NCBI RefSeq assembly: GCF_000313135.1 | Contig: NW_004457313.1 | Coordinates: 814,461 to 827,475 of the forward strand | Reading direction: 5' to 3' | Source: Acanthamoeba castellanii str. Neff | Taxonomy: Eukaryota; Discosea; Longamoebia; Acanthamoebidae | DNA length: 13,015 bases | The notes under the pieces: generated by a model | Told to the model about the DNA's origin: nothing | Databases searched by the model: none | What the model saw: only the letters and a program-made list of their open reading frames with translations | Shown: positions 1 to 8,245 of the stretch, piece after piece | Layout: the number at the start of each line of letters is the position of its first letter | Numbering within the stretch: the first letter of the stretch is position 1 | Translations under genes and position numbers: made by a program

Positions 1-247
1 ACTGCACGCGCCGCCCCGACGGCTGCGAGACGAAGGTGCCCCAGGGCACGCGGAACGGATCGAGCTTGGTCGTCACTGGGGCCGCCCAGGCGCGCTCGCT
101 GAGTGTCGGAGTTAGAGCTATCGGGCGGGGGCCGGGCGGGAAGAAGGGTCCGTGCAGATGGGTGGAGAAGGCGACCAGGAGAAGCACGACGGCGAACAAG
201 AGGACCCACAACACAAAGTGACGTGGCCTCGCCATCGCCAACTTCAT
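1..247 (-). CDS. N-terminal part of an unidentified single-pass membrane or secreted protein (runs off the window)
   Basis: An open frame starts at ATG 247 and reads leftwards with no stop for 82 codons until the window edge, so only the N-terminus is visible. An in-frame TAA lies about seven codons upstream, so 247 is the first possible start; a second Met at 235 is an alternative. After a short basic stretch (MKLAMARPRH) comes a hydrophobic run, roughly residues 11-26 (FVLWVLLFAVVLLVAF), which fits a signal anchor or signal peptide. It is followed by a Pro-rich linker and a segment containing DPFRVPWGTFVSQPSG. The positive flank before the hydrophobic run favours a type II anchor with the bulk of the protein in the lumen or outside (inference). 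I do not recognise the family; Golgi glycosyltransferases often start this way, but nothing catalytic is visible. An intron could still lie inside this stretch. Confidence 0.5.
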   Translation of the reverse strand, partial: MKLAMARPRHFVLWVLLFAVVLLLVAFSTHLHGPFFPPGPRPIALTPTLSERAWAAPVTTKLDPFRVPWGTFVSQPSGRRVQ

Positions 248-498
248 CTTCCGGAGTGGTGCGTTTTACAACCTAAACTTCGGAGAGCTGGACGCGTCAC
301 TCGTTGTCCATCTGTCGACAAAAGCATGCGGAGAGCTGGGATATTTCCGCCCGAGAGGCTTATCGAAAAGTTGAGGCAAAAATACGGAGATCGTTCCCCT
401 TCCAGTAATGCGCCGCACCTCATGTTAATGTACATATACCAGGGTGCTGGTACTCAATAGGTTGTTGAACAGAGCCGCGGTGAGGTTCCACTGGCCCT
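248..498 (-). promoter_or_regulatory. Intergenic gap: kinase 3' end and presumed promoter of the leftmost gene
   Basis: This 251-bp gap lies between the kinase stop and the start of the leftmost gene, both on the minus strand. It must hold the kinase 3' UTR and the promoter of the next gene. An 11-bp direct repeat, CGGAGAGCTGG on the plus strand, occurs at 281-291 and 329-339. I see no clear AATAAA signal on the minus strand and no convincing gene. Confidence 0.4.
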
Positions 499-2801
499 TC
501 AGGCGTAGGTGGGGGGAGGGAGCAGAGTCTTGGCGGTCTCTTGCACCGATCGCTCGATGAAGGGCACCAGCTCCGCGGCCTCACACGCCCGCTGCAAAAA
601 CGGATGCTGCGCGCGTTCCGGAACGCACAGGCGCAGTGTGCGCGTGTTGCATGTGTGCGGTGGTGAGTGTGCGTGCGTGTGCGTTGAATGCCCACCAATG
701 CCCGGGCGATCAGAAGCGAAGAAGAGAGGATCGGGGTGTGGGTGGGCGGGGGGATGTCGTACGTGGAGGAGGTCGGCGGCTGACGGCCGGATCTCGGGGT
801 CTAACACGGTGCAGCGTTCGATGAAGTCGCGGAACTCGGGTGACATGCTCTGGGGCTGTTTGAAGGGCGGCCGCCCCTTGGCCGCGATCAGGAATTCCGC
901 CTGCGCCGGCCACACGTATTGTCTGATGAGCCGCCACACAATAAATACTGCGTGGCCCATGGGCGTGGAATGCGCGTGCGTGTGCGGTGGTGTGTGCGGT
1001 GGCGAATGCGTGCGTACCCGCGTGGAGGTCTGGTCGGCGTAGGGCGGTTCGCCCTCAAACATCTCCACGGCGGTGATGCCCAGGCTCCAGATGTCGGCCT
1101 TGCAGTCGTACGCGCCCTTGACTGTCGCATGGCCAGTGGTCAGAGCACCAGTCAGAATTGAAGGAGCCCATTATTGAAGAATAAAAAAGAACAAAAGGAA
1201 TAAAAGGAAGACCTACTTTTGATGACCTCGGGGGCCATCCAGTAGGTGGTGCCCACCTGGTCCTCGCATGATTTGCCCTCGCCCACCCGCGCGCAGAACC
1301 CGAAATCGACTGCGTGATTAGTGGGGTCGGTTAGTGGCCCATTGCAGCCCTCGTCCCCACACGAGATGTGATGGCGGCATATATGTGGTGTGCCGCATGT
1401 GTCGTTTCGTGTTCGTGAAGTGTGCACGCACTGATCTTGATGGCCCCATCGGAGCCCAAAAGGATGTTATCTGGATGGATGGAGGGGGTTGAATTGGAAT
1501 GCAGAAAAACACGATTAGAGGCAGACCGCATGCTACGTGTAATCGCATTCATCATCTAAGGGTGACGTCACGTACCAGGTTTGATGTCCCGGTGCACGAT
1601 TGGTCGCGCTATCGTGTCGTGTCGTGTCGTTGGTCGTGTCGTGTGCGTGCTTGTGTTAGCAAGGCGGAATTGGGGGGGGGAGGGGATCAACGGAATAGCG
1701 CGTACGAATGTTGTGGAAGTGGTGCAGGCCGTTGACGATGCCGCGGCACACGTAGGCGATCTTGTCCTCTGGCAGCGTGCCGAAGAGGCGCAGGAGCGCA
1801 CCCAGGCTGCCCCCGCTCAGGTACTCCATCACCACCTTGGCGCCACGCGGACACCACAGAAAGAGCGAAAGCGAAGAGAGTCAATCATCAGTTCGGTGGT
1901 TACCGACGAGTCGCACACGCAAGCATGAAGTCCGCGTACCCAGAGCTGGTCCTTTTCTCTCGGGTTGGGTGCGGGCACGATGTAGGCCTCGAGCAGCTGC
2001 ACGCTGTTCACGCACCCCTGCCCATCCGCCATCACCTGTGGTTGGGCATCGCACACGCACACACACGCATCACCGCACATGCACATGCATACACACATAC
2101 AGGATTAGCTGTAGCGGGGTGCCTGAAAGGAGAGGCTGCAGGGAGGGCGAGTGCCTCGATCTCGGAGAGGAGCACTTCGGGGATGGCCTGGTTCTCCATC
2201 ACCATCTGCTTGATCGCCACCTGCACACGCACGCACAGCGGCAGATTAAGGCACGCGCACGCGCCAGCACGCGCACGCGTGTGTGAAAGTTCTGCGCAGT
2301 ACGTATGTGTTCGAGCGGAGGTCGGTCGCACGATAGACGGCTCCCGACGCACCCTCGCCCACCTTCACCTGTCGCGGTCGCACATCAACATCATCAACAT
2401 CAGATTTCGGATATTAGCATTTCCGCGCGTGTGTGGTAACGTGTGCGTGTGCGGTCAGGGTTGGGTACGGGGTCGGCGTAGAGGGTGAAGGGGTCGAGCT
2501 TCGACACGAAGCTGCGGAGGATCTCGCGTACGGGACGCGGCGGCGGCGGAGGCGGGATGGACGAGTCCTCGCACGAGGCCGCCCACGCAACGGGCGGCTC
2601 GTTGGTGATGAACTCCGCCGGCGCCTCCAACGAGGTCGCGGCCGCCGCTTGACCGCTGCCGCGCCGGGCGCTGCTGTTGGTCGAGTTGCGGCGGCCGAGG
2701 TTGGTCAGCGCGGTACCCCGGCGGCCCAGCTTCGGGGTGCCCTCGCGCGAGCCGACCAACGACGAAGATGGCGAAGATGACGAGGAGGGGTTGTTGCCCA
2801 T
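499..2801 (-). CDS. PAK/STE20-family serine/threonine protein kinase, 11 exons
   Basis: Predicted cytosolic Ser/Thr kinase. Exons on the minus strand: 2801-2469, 2368-2303, 2220-2155 (or 2220-2101), 2035-1940, 1835-1706, 1608-1576, 1470-1432, 1309-1217, 1121-1018, 900-763, 606-499; the product is 401 or 419 residues. In the 401-residue form the glycine loop GEGASGAVY is at 115-123, VAIK Lys at 137, HRDIKPDN at 236-243, DFGFCA at 256-261 and GTTYWMAPEV at 274-283, followed by DIWSLG and EGEPPY. DFGFCA and EGEPPY are PAK hallmarks. The 111-residue N-terminus is Ser/Arg-rich with six consecutive prolines near its end. It shows no CRIB motif and starts MGNNPSS, which fits N-myristoylation. The usual activation-loop Thr is Asp271. 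The exon-3 donor is uncertain: a GC donor (2154-2153) gives EIEVM, matching PAK EI-x-VM, while a GTATGT donor adds 18 residues between helix C and strand 4. In-frame ATG 2942 would add 47 residues; 2801 is preferred. Confidence 0.93.
1612..1654. repeat. Intronic GTGTC pentamer repeat
   Basis: Repeated GTGTC units, with one TTGGTC interruption, lie in the intron 1609-1705 of the kinase gene and abut its acceptor. On the sense strand this reads as GACAC units running up to the AG at the intron end. Confidence 0.8.
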
Positions 2802-3216
2802 CTCTCCCCCTTTTTTCAATGGCCAACGATTAGACACCACCCCCCTTCCTTCCTCGAGGCTCACATACGGAGATTGATTGGTGCGAGAAAGGGCGGTACC
2901 AATTGGGTAAAGATTGGAGATTCGGTTGAGGATGAAACCCAACCCAACGACAAGATGAAACCCAGAAGATTGGAGCAGAAGAAGGACGGCGAGAAGGATT
3001 GCGGGTACGCTCGCGTACTCGCTGCAGCCGACAACCAGAGAGTGAAAAGTTCAAAACCAATGGATAAATTAATAAGTTACCAAGGATACTTTGGTAACCT
3101 AGTATCTTGATCCGCGGCAACCACGAGTTGTGCAAGATACAAAGGGGGCGCCTCCCAAACGAACAAACGTTTTTGAAGGAGGGGAGGAGGAACGACAAAT
3201 AGCTCGAGGGGGAGCT
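2802..3216 (-). promoter_or_regulatory. 415-bp intergenic gap: presumed promoter and 5' UTR of the PAK-like kinase
   Basis: No gene is supported here. The gap holds the 3' UTR of the zinc-ankyrin-RA gene on the right and the promoter and leader of the kinase on the left. ATTGG (CCAAT on the kinase sense strand) appears three times, at 2877-2881, 2902-2906 and 2913-2917. An AT-rich block lies at about 3061-3080. A perfect inverted repeat with 8-bp arms, GTTACCAA and TTGGTAAC, separated by 7 bp, is at 3076-3098. These are plausible promoter elements by position only; the transcription start is unknown. Confidence 0.4.
3076..3098. repeat. Perfect 8-7-8 inverted repeat
   Basis: The arms GTTACCAA (3076-3083) and TTGGTAAC (3091-3098) are exact reverse complements around GGATACT. 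A second inverted pair, GATAC (3085-3089) and GTATC (3101-3105), overlaps it. It sits beside an AT-rich block in the intergenic gap and could be a transcription-factor site or an RNA hairpin at the 3' end of the gene to the right. The dyad is read directly; its function is not known. Confidence 0.5.
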
Positions 3217-5913
3217 CTAGTTGGTGGCGCCGCCGTAGATGGCCTCCCTGAACTTCTCCTGGATGCTGCCCGAGCACCCGCGCTTCACGTTGACAATGAA
3301 CCTGTGTGTGTGTGATGTGTCCCAAACCAAACACAACCCGAGGACAGCGACGACGCCTATTAGAGGTCTGCCCTAACAAGAGCAATGCATTGGTGTTGGT
3401 TGGTTGGGGGGGGGGTGTAAACGAACCGACAGTGGAGGGACGTTTCGTTGCCCGAGTCGCCGAAGATCAGGGGCCACTTGGACTTGAGATCGAATATGTT
3501 GGCATTGCCGTCCAATCGGCGCTCTAAGTAGAGAAAATATGACAGCATATATCAACAAAAATGTTCAGCAATAAGAATGAAGAAGAAGGTGGGTGGTGGG
3601 GAGTGGCGGTGGTGGGAGGAGGTACCCATGTACTGCTCGCCGCGCTTGACGCGTTCGGTGACATCAAAGTTTTTGCCGAAGTCCTTGCCCAGATTGAGCT
3701 TCTCGGCCATCTGGTCGCATATCTGCTTGGCCGTGGTGTCGGAGGTGACGACCAAGCTCTTGTAGGCCTCGTTCTTGAGGAATATCTTCATCACCTCCTG
3801 CTCACCGCGCCACACGACACACGACACACGACAAACACGCAGCGGTGAGATGACTAGACTGCAGGGCACGGGGGGTCGATGGTCGCGTGAGGGAGTACCC
3901 GCTCGACGACGCTGACAGGCTCGGGCTTGACGGGAAGCGTCTCGGGTCGCTTCTCCGCGGGGATGACACGCGGCGCCGGATCGTTCGTTTCTGTCGTCGA
4001 GGGCAGCGACACAACACGCACGCACGCACGCACGGACGCACGCACGCACGCACGCACAGCCCAGCAGGAATGCGTTCGGTTGCGGTGAGCGATCGCACGG
4101 CGCTGATTGTATGCAGCGCGGGGGGGGGGGGCTCGTACGGACAACCTTGCCGGCCTTGACCTCGGCGAAGATCTCCTTCATTTCCTGCTGCGTCCACGGG
4201 AGGGCAAGATCGGCCGGCGTCTGGCCCTCGTTGTCCGTCAACATGATGTCCGCACCTATGGTTGCGTGCGGTCGATACAAATCAAAAAAGAGTTTAGGTC
4301 GCCGTCCGTCGTCAAAGCACACGACACGACACACAGGCGATAGCATGCGGGCGCACCTGCAGGCCGTCGTCAAAGCACACGACACGACACGACACACGAC
4401 AGAGAATAATAATAAAAAGAATAATAGTTTTTAGGATAAATAAAAAGAGTACCCTTGCGGATGAGCCAGAAGGCGAGGGGCTCGATGCGGTTGAGAATGA
4501 GCGAGTGTAGCGGCGTCACGCCGCGCTTGTTCTGGGCGTTGATGTTGGCCCCGCGCTCCACCAACAACCGGATCGCGTGCTGCTGCGATTTGGCGCACGC
4601 CCAGTGCAGCGGCGTCGATCCTGTGTGGTCCATCCCACGCTGCCTTGTCAGTGTGTGTGTGTGCGCGCGCGTGCGTGTGCGTGCGTGTGTGCGAGTGCTC
4701 TATGTGCGGCGGTCGTGCGTACCAGTGTCAAAGTCGACGCAGTTAACGTCGATGCCTCGGTCCAGGATTTCGGTGATCTTCTTGATGTTGTTGCTCTGAC
4801 AAGCGTGGAATAGTTCGTACATCATCTCCGTTTGCGCTGCACCGCATTGTCAGAACGAAACAAGCAAGAAGGGCTGAAGAAAGAACGAAAGAGGGAAGGC
4901 TTGAGGTCGTGGTACCTCCGCCGCCGGCGAGGATCCTGGCATTGTGCGAGACGGTGGTCTGCAGCAGCTGCGGCAGCGGCTTCGTGCCGACGTAGAGCTG
5001 TGGTTACGACGATTCGAGAAACGCGTGAGACTCGGGAGCGTAGAGGAGGGACCATAGGGAAGGAGTGAGTGAGTGCTTGGGTACCTCGCCCTGCTTGTCC
5101 CGGCCCATCATCTCCATTTCCTTGCGGCTGGGCCGGTTGGTGGGGTCCACGGTGTAGTAACACTTTTCACACCTGCCCCGTCATCCGCACGGTGCACACG
5201 CACACGCACGCAACACACACATGGCGACCACGCAAACACGCACAACCACGCACACGACACGCCGCGGCGTGAGTGGTGCCCGCCTGGAGCGAGGTAGCTC
5301 AGAGCGTAGATGAGAATGAAAGGGGCGAGAGGTACCGAGAGAAGCCGCGCGCGCGGTTGGAGGAGATGTCCGTCGAGGTGCAGTTGGGGCACACCTCGAA
5401 GAAGGGCGACTGGACCACGAACCCGTTCTCTCGCACCACGCCCGTGCCCTGTGAGCGCCGACGCCACATTCGTTACCACACGACACGACCGTGTGTAATG
5501 TGCACCACGACGCGACACGACGCGACGACACACGACGCACACACGAGCGAGAAAAAAAAAGAGGGTAACAGAGAGGAGGGCGTACCTGTGGGATGTAGCT
5601 GCCGGTCGAGGGGTCGCCCAAGGCTCCGCCCGCGGGAGTGGTGGGGAGGGAGACAGACGACATGAGCACCGAGGTGGGAGTGATGAGGCCCATCCGGATG
5701 CGCTCCTTCATCTGCGCCCACGATGGCTGGCGCCCGAACGCCGAGCCGACGCCCATCATTGGCGCCTCCAGCTTGCCACGCCCTTTTTGTACAAAATAAA
5801 TAAATAAATGCCATATTTTAAATTCAAAAAGGGATTAAGACGGCCAAAGTGCACGCACCTCGCCCCACACGTTCATATTCGAGGTCGTTTATGAGCTGAT
5901 CGATATCATCCAT
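3217..5913 (-). CDS. Zinc-ribbon-like, ankyrin-repeat and Ras-association domain protein, 12 exons
   Basis: Predicted 459-residue intracellular signalling or scaffold protein. Exons: 5913-5859, 5782-5586, 5448-5336, 5172-5085, 4997-4916, 4836-4723, 4620-4453, 4255-4139, 3990-3899, 3797-3626, 3523-3427, 3301-3217; all phases match and the total is 1380 bp. The N-terminus (MDDIDQLINDLEYE) is acidic and likely helical. Residues 104-126 hold CPNC and CEKC separated by 15 residues, a four-Cys zinc-binding pattern. Ankyrin repeats span about 182-307, with the core motifs STPLHWAC, GVTPLHSL and GQTPADLAL. After a Pro/Glu-rich linker (313-342), residues 343-435 resemble the Grb7/RIAM type of RA domain: MKIFLKNE, DTTAKQICDQM, FDVTE, then ERRLDGNANIFDLKSKWP. 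RA domains commonly bind GTP-loaded Ras or Rap; that binding is inferred here. The start is the first ATG of an N-terminal exon with a GTGCGT donor. I know no named orthologue with this order of domains. Confidence 0.9.
3808..3838. repeat. Intronic CACACGA heptamer repeat
   Basis: About four CACACGA-type units lie in the intron 3798-3898 of the zinc-ankyrin-RA gene, close to its acceptor. Same sequence family and plus-strand orientation as the repeat at 10012-10038. Confidence 0.8.
4010..4060. repeat. Intronic ACGC tetranucleotide repeat
   Basis: A run of ACGC/CGCA units, interrupted by one GGACG, lies inside the intron 3991-4138 of the zinc-ankyrin-RA gene. The same intron also contains a 12-G homopolymer at 4120-4131. 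Both are prone to replication slippage and to sequencing error, but they fall outside the exons. Confidence 0.85.
4306..4390. repeat. 27-bp direct repeat within one intron
   Basis: Two identical 27-bp copies, at 4306-4332 and 4364-4390, lie 58 bp apart in the intron 4256-4452 of the zinc-ankyrin-RA gene. Each begins CCGTCGTCAAAGC and continues into ACACGAC-type simple sequence, which extends further after the second copy. This looks like a local duplication that lengthened the intron to 197 bp. Confidence 0.85.
5470..5542. repeat. Intronic ACACGAC-type degenerate simple repeat
   Basis: Interspersed CACACGACACGAC and ACGACGCGACACGACGCGAC strings lie wholly inside the intron 5449-5585 of the zinc-ankyrin-RA gene. 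They belong to the same sequence family as the repeats at 1612-1654, 3808-3838, 10012-10038, 11450-11500 and 12573-12668. Confidence 0.7.
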
Positions 5914-6117
5914 TGCGTTGGGTCAGAGTGAATTGCAACTGGTGTTCCACTGTTTGGGTGGCAGGGACAACAAAATGCGAACTATTTTGAATTCTTGTCA
6001 TTTCTCGCATTCCGCCGCTTTTTCTCGTCTTTTTTATTTGTTTCGGCGTTTGCACCAAGACAGATCAAGCAGCTAACGATAGATTGAGGAAGAAGCATCG
6101 CAGGCTAGCCATCAAAG
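5914..6117. promoter_or_regulatory. 204-bp bidirectional promoter between the zinc-ankyrin-RA gene and RBM22
   Basis: The two genes are divergent with start codons only 204 bp apart, so both promoters and both leaders must fit here. AATGCGA (5974-5980) and TCGCATT (6005-6011) form a 7-bp inverted pair 24 bp apart near the middle. Pyrimidine-rich sequence (TTTTTCTCGTC, then TTTTTTATTTG) follows on the RBM22 side. No canonical TATA box is evident. Promoter function is inferred from geometry. Confidence 0.55.
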
Positions 6118-8245
6118 ATGTCATTCCGCGATACAGGACATGCTAAGAAGAATCAGGCGCGTACGGGTTGGGAGCAATCTGAATTCCCCATCCTCTGCGA
6201 GACTTGCCTGGGCGACAACCCCTACGTCCGGATGGTACGTTTTATGACACTCATCTGCGCCCTGGTCTTGAAAATCTAACAGTTTTTGCCTCTTGGCCAT
6301 CATCGAATTAGACCAAAGCCGACTTCGACAAGGAGTGTAAGGTGCGTAATTTGCCCCCCCCCCCGCACATTGCATGTGATCCAAGCGGGATGCTGATTAT
6401 GTCTTCCTTTGCTTCAGGTTTGCGCCCGCCCCTTTACCGTCTTTAGATGGAGGCCTGGCGCGAAGGCGCGCTTCAAGAAGACGGAAGTCTGCCAAATCTG
6501 TGCAAAGCTCAAAAATGTTTGCCAAACTTGCCTTCTCGATCTCGAATTTGGTAGAATGACGTTCCATCCTATTATCCCATTCTTGCGGGCCACCAGATTC
6601 TGACTCTTTCTTTCTATGTGCTACTCGCGCGTGTCATCTCTTTCCTCCTCCTCCTTCTTTCTTCTGCCATTCATCATCATATCATCTAGGACTGCCGGTG
6701 CAAGTGAGGGACAGCCAGCTCACGGGCGACGTCCAGCAGATCCCGCTCTCCGAGGCCAACCGGGAGTACTTTGCCGACCAGGCCGAGCGCCAGATCGCGT
6801 CGGGCCAGCTCGACCTGCAGGCCGTCCACAGCCAAGTGCACGACACGCTCCGCCGGCTCACCCGCCCCACGCCCTACTACAAGCGTAACGAGGCCCACGT
6901 GTGCTCGTTCTTCCTGAAGGGCAACTGCACCCGCGGCGCCACGTGTCCCTACAGGCACGAGGTCCCGGAGAACAAGGGCGACCTCAACCAGCAGAACCTC
7001 AAGGACCGGTACTACGGCGTGAACGATCCGGTGGCGCGCAAGATGCTCAAGCGGGCCAGCGAGATGCCCGGCCTCGCGCCGCCCGAGGACAAGAACGTGC
7101 GCACGCTCTACCTCGGCAACGTCCAGTCCTACATCACCCAGCAGGACATCCAGTACGCCCCCCGCCTCTCTTCTTCCCACTTGGGCTTCACACGACGCAC
7201 ACGACACGACATCGCACACACGCACGCACGCGCACGAGTGCTCACCCTGTTTGTTTAAAACAAAACAAAACAAAACAATTGCGCAGCGATTCGTTCTATG
7301 GTTACGGAGAGCTTGAGTCGGTGCGCGTGCTGACCGACAAGATGTGCGCCTTCGTGACCTACACGACGCGGGAGGCGACCGAGAAGGCGGCCGAGGCCAC
7401 CTTCGGCAAGCTCACCATCAAGAACATGCCCATCCGCGTCTCGTGGGGCCGACCCCAGGCAGCCATGGGAGGTACGCGTCGCACGTTCCCCTATTTTTTA
7501 TTTATTTTTTTATTTATTTATTTCTCCTAAACCGGACCCCAAGGATAAATTGTTTAACAAAGTATGAACCGCTTGTTCTTCCTCTTTGATCGAGAGGGAG
7601 AGCAAGTGGTCCCTGATTACCGACTTTGATGAGGGCACCACCGGTGGTGATCGTGTGCTTGCGTGTGTGTCGTGTCGTTGATCGCGTGGTCGCTGATGAT
7701 CTGGTCTGTGTACGTGTGTTGCCGCAGGTGCGCCGCCTCCGGGTTTGCCGCCGCCGCCTCCGGACTACTTCATGCCCTCCATGGCCTCGTGGGGTCCACC
7801 CGTCGGTGGCATCGCTCCTCCGCCCGGCGTGGCCCCTCCCCCGGGCATCGCCCCGCCTCCCGGCCTCGCGCCTCCCACCGGCCCTGGCGGTACCCATAGT
7901 TCCTCTTACGTGTAGAGGGGGGGTTATGATGTTAGCAACGTTTAGCTGATGATGTTTCTCTCTGCTTCCGTTGGTGATGTTTGTTGCAGGCTATGCTCCA
8001 TTGCCGCACGGCTATCCCGGGGCGTCGGCTCCCTCGGTGCCGCTCTCGGCCTACTACCCGTCCATGGATCCGCTTCGCATGGGCTCTCGCCCCAACGATG
8101 GTGCGCAACGTCGCCGCACTCTCTCCTTCGTGTCGCCGACGTGGGTGTTGGTTTGATGGCTAAAACGAGTTTTCATCATCGACGTGCAGAGCCGACGCGT
8201 AGTGCAGTAGTGCTCAACCCGTCCGATAGCACTAAGCAGAGCTGA
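6118..8245 (+). CDS. RBM22: Pre-mRNA-splicing factor RBM22/Slt11 (CCCH zinc finger and RRM), 8 exons
   Basis: RBM22 (yeast Slt11/Ecm2) is a nuclear spliceosome component that contacts U6 snRNA and intron RNA in the activated spliceosome (established for the family). Exons: 6118-6234, 6312-6341, 6418-6550, 6690-7152, 7287-7471, 7728-7889, 7990-8100, 8190-8245. They give 418 residues, close to human RBM22. N-terminal zinc-binding CxxC pairs are CETC (27-30), CKVC (48-51), CQIC (74-77) and CQTC (84-87), within the highly conserved ARPFTVFRW and KTEVCQIC context. The CCCH finger is at 165-183 (C-x7-C-x5-C-x3-H, after [11 protein letters not shown]). The RRM covers about 231-305, with LYLGNV as RNP2 and CAFVTY as RNP1. 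The C-terminus is Pro/Gly-rich with hexapeptide repeats, then [11 protein letters not shown]. The start follows from the conserved N-terminus. Retaining the last intron (8101-8189) would give a different tail ending at about 8155. Confidence 0.97.
7811..7882 (+). repeat. 18-bp coding repeat, four hexapeptides of the form [IVL]APPPG
   Basis: Four consecutive 18-bp units encode [18 protein letters not shown] and LAPPTG in exon 6 of RBM22. Codon choices differ among units (CCT, CCC and CCG are mixed), so the repeat is kept at the protein level rather than being a fresh duplication. Proline-rich tails are also present in animal RBM22. Confidence 0.9.

Noticed and set aside
499..1068. A single long minus-strand open frame covering three kinase exons
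   Set aside because: It contains introns 607-762 and 901-1017 that happen to stay open. Removing them restores the contiguous kinase sequence EGEPPYADQTSTR-AEFLIAAKG and LLH-HPFLQ, matching PAK spacing.
1925..2488. Long plus-strand frames opposite the kinase (187 and 174 codons)
   Set aside because: These are shadows of GC-rich minus-strand exons and repeat-filled introns: Arg-, His- and Thr-rich, with no recognisable domain.
2802..2942. A 47-residue N-terminal extension of the kinase from ATG 2942
   Set aside because: The frame is open, but base composition drops below that of the exons and the residues look like chance translation of a leader. The start at 2801 gives a clean MGNNPSSS N-terminus. 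It remains possible.
3552..4397. A 281-codon minus-strand open frame
   Set aside because: It reads through ACGC and ACACG repeats in introns, in frames that do not match the ankyrin and RA exons for most of its length.
4010..4401. Regularly spaced repeats resembling a CRISPR array
   Set aside because: The repeats are simple sequence within eukaryotic introns, without unique equal-length spacers or cas genes.
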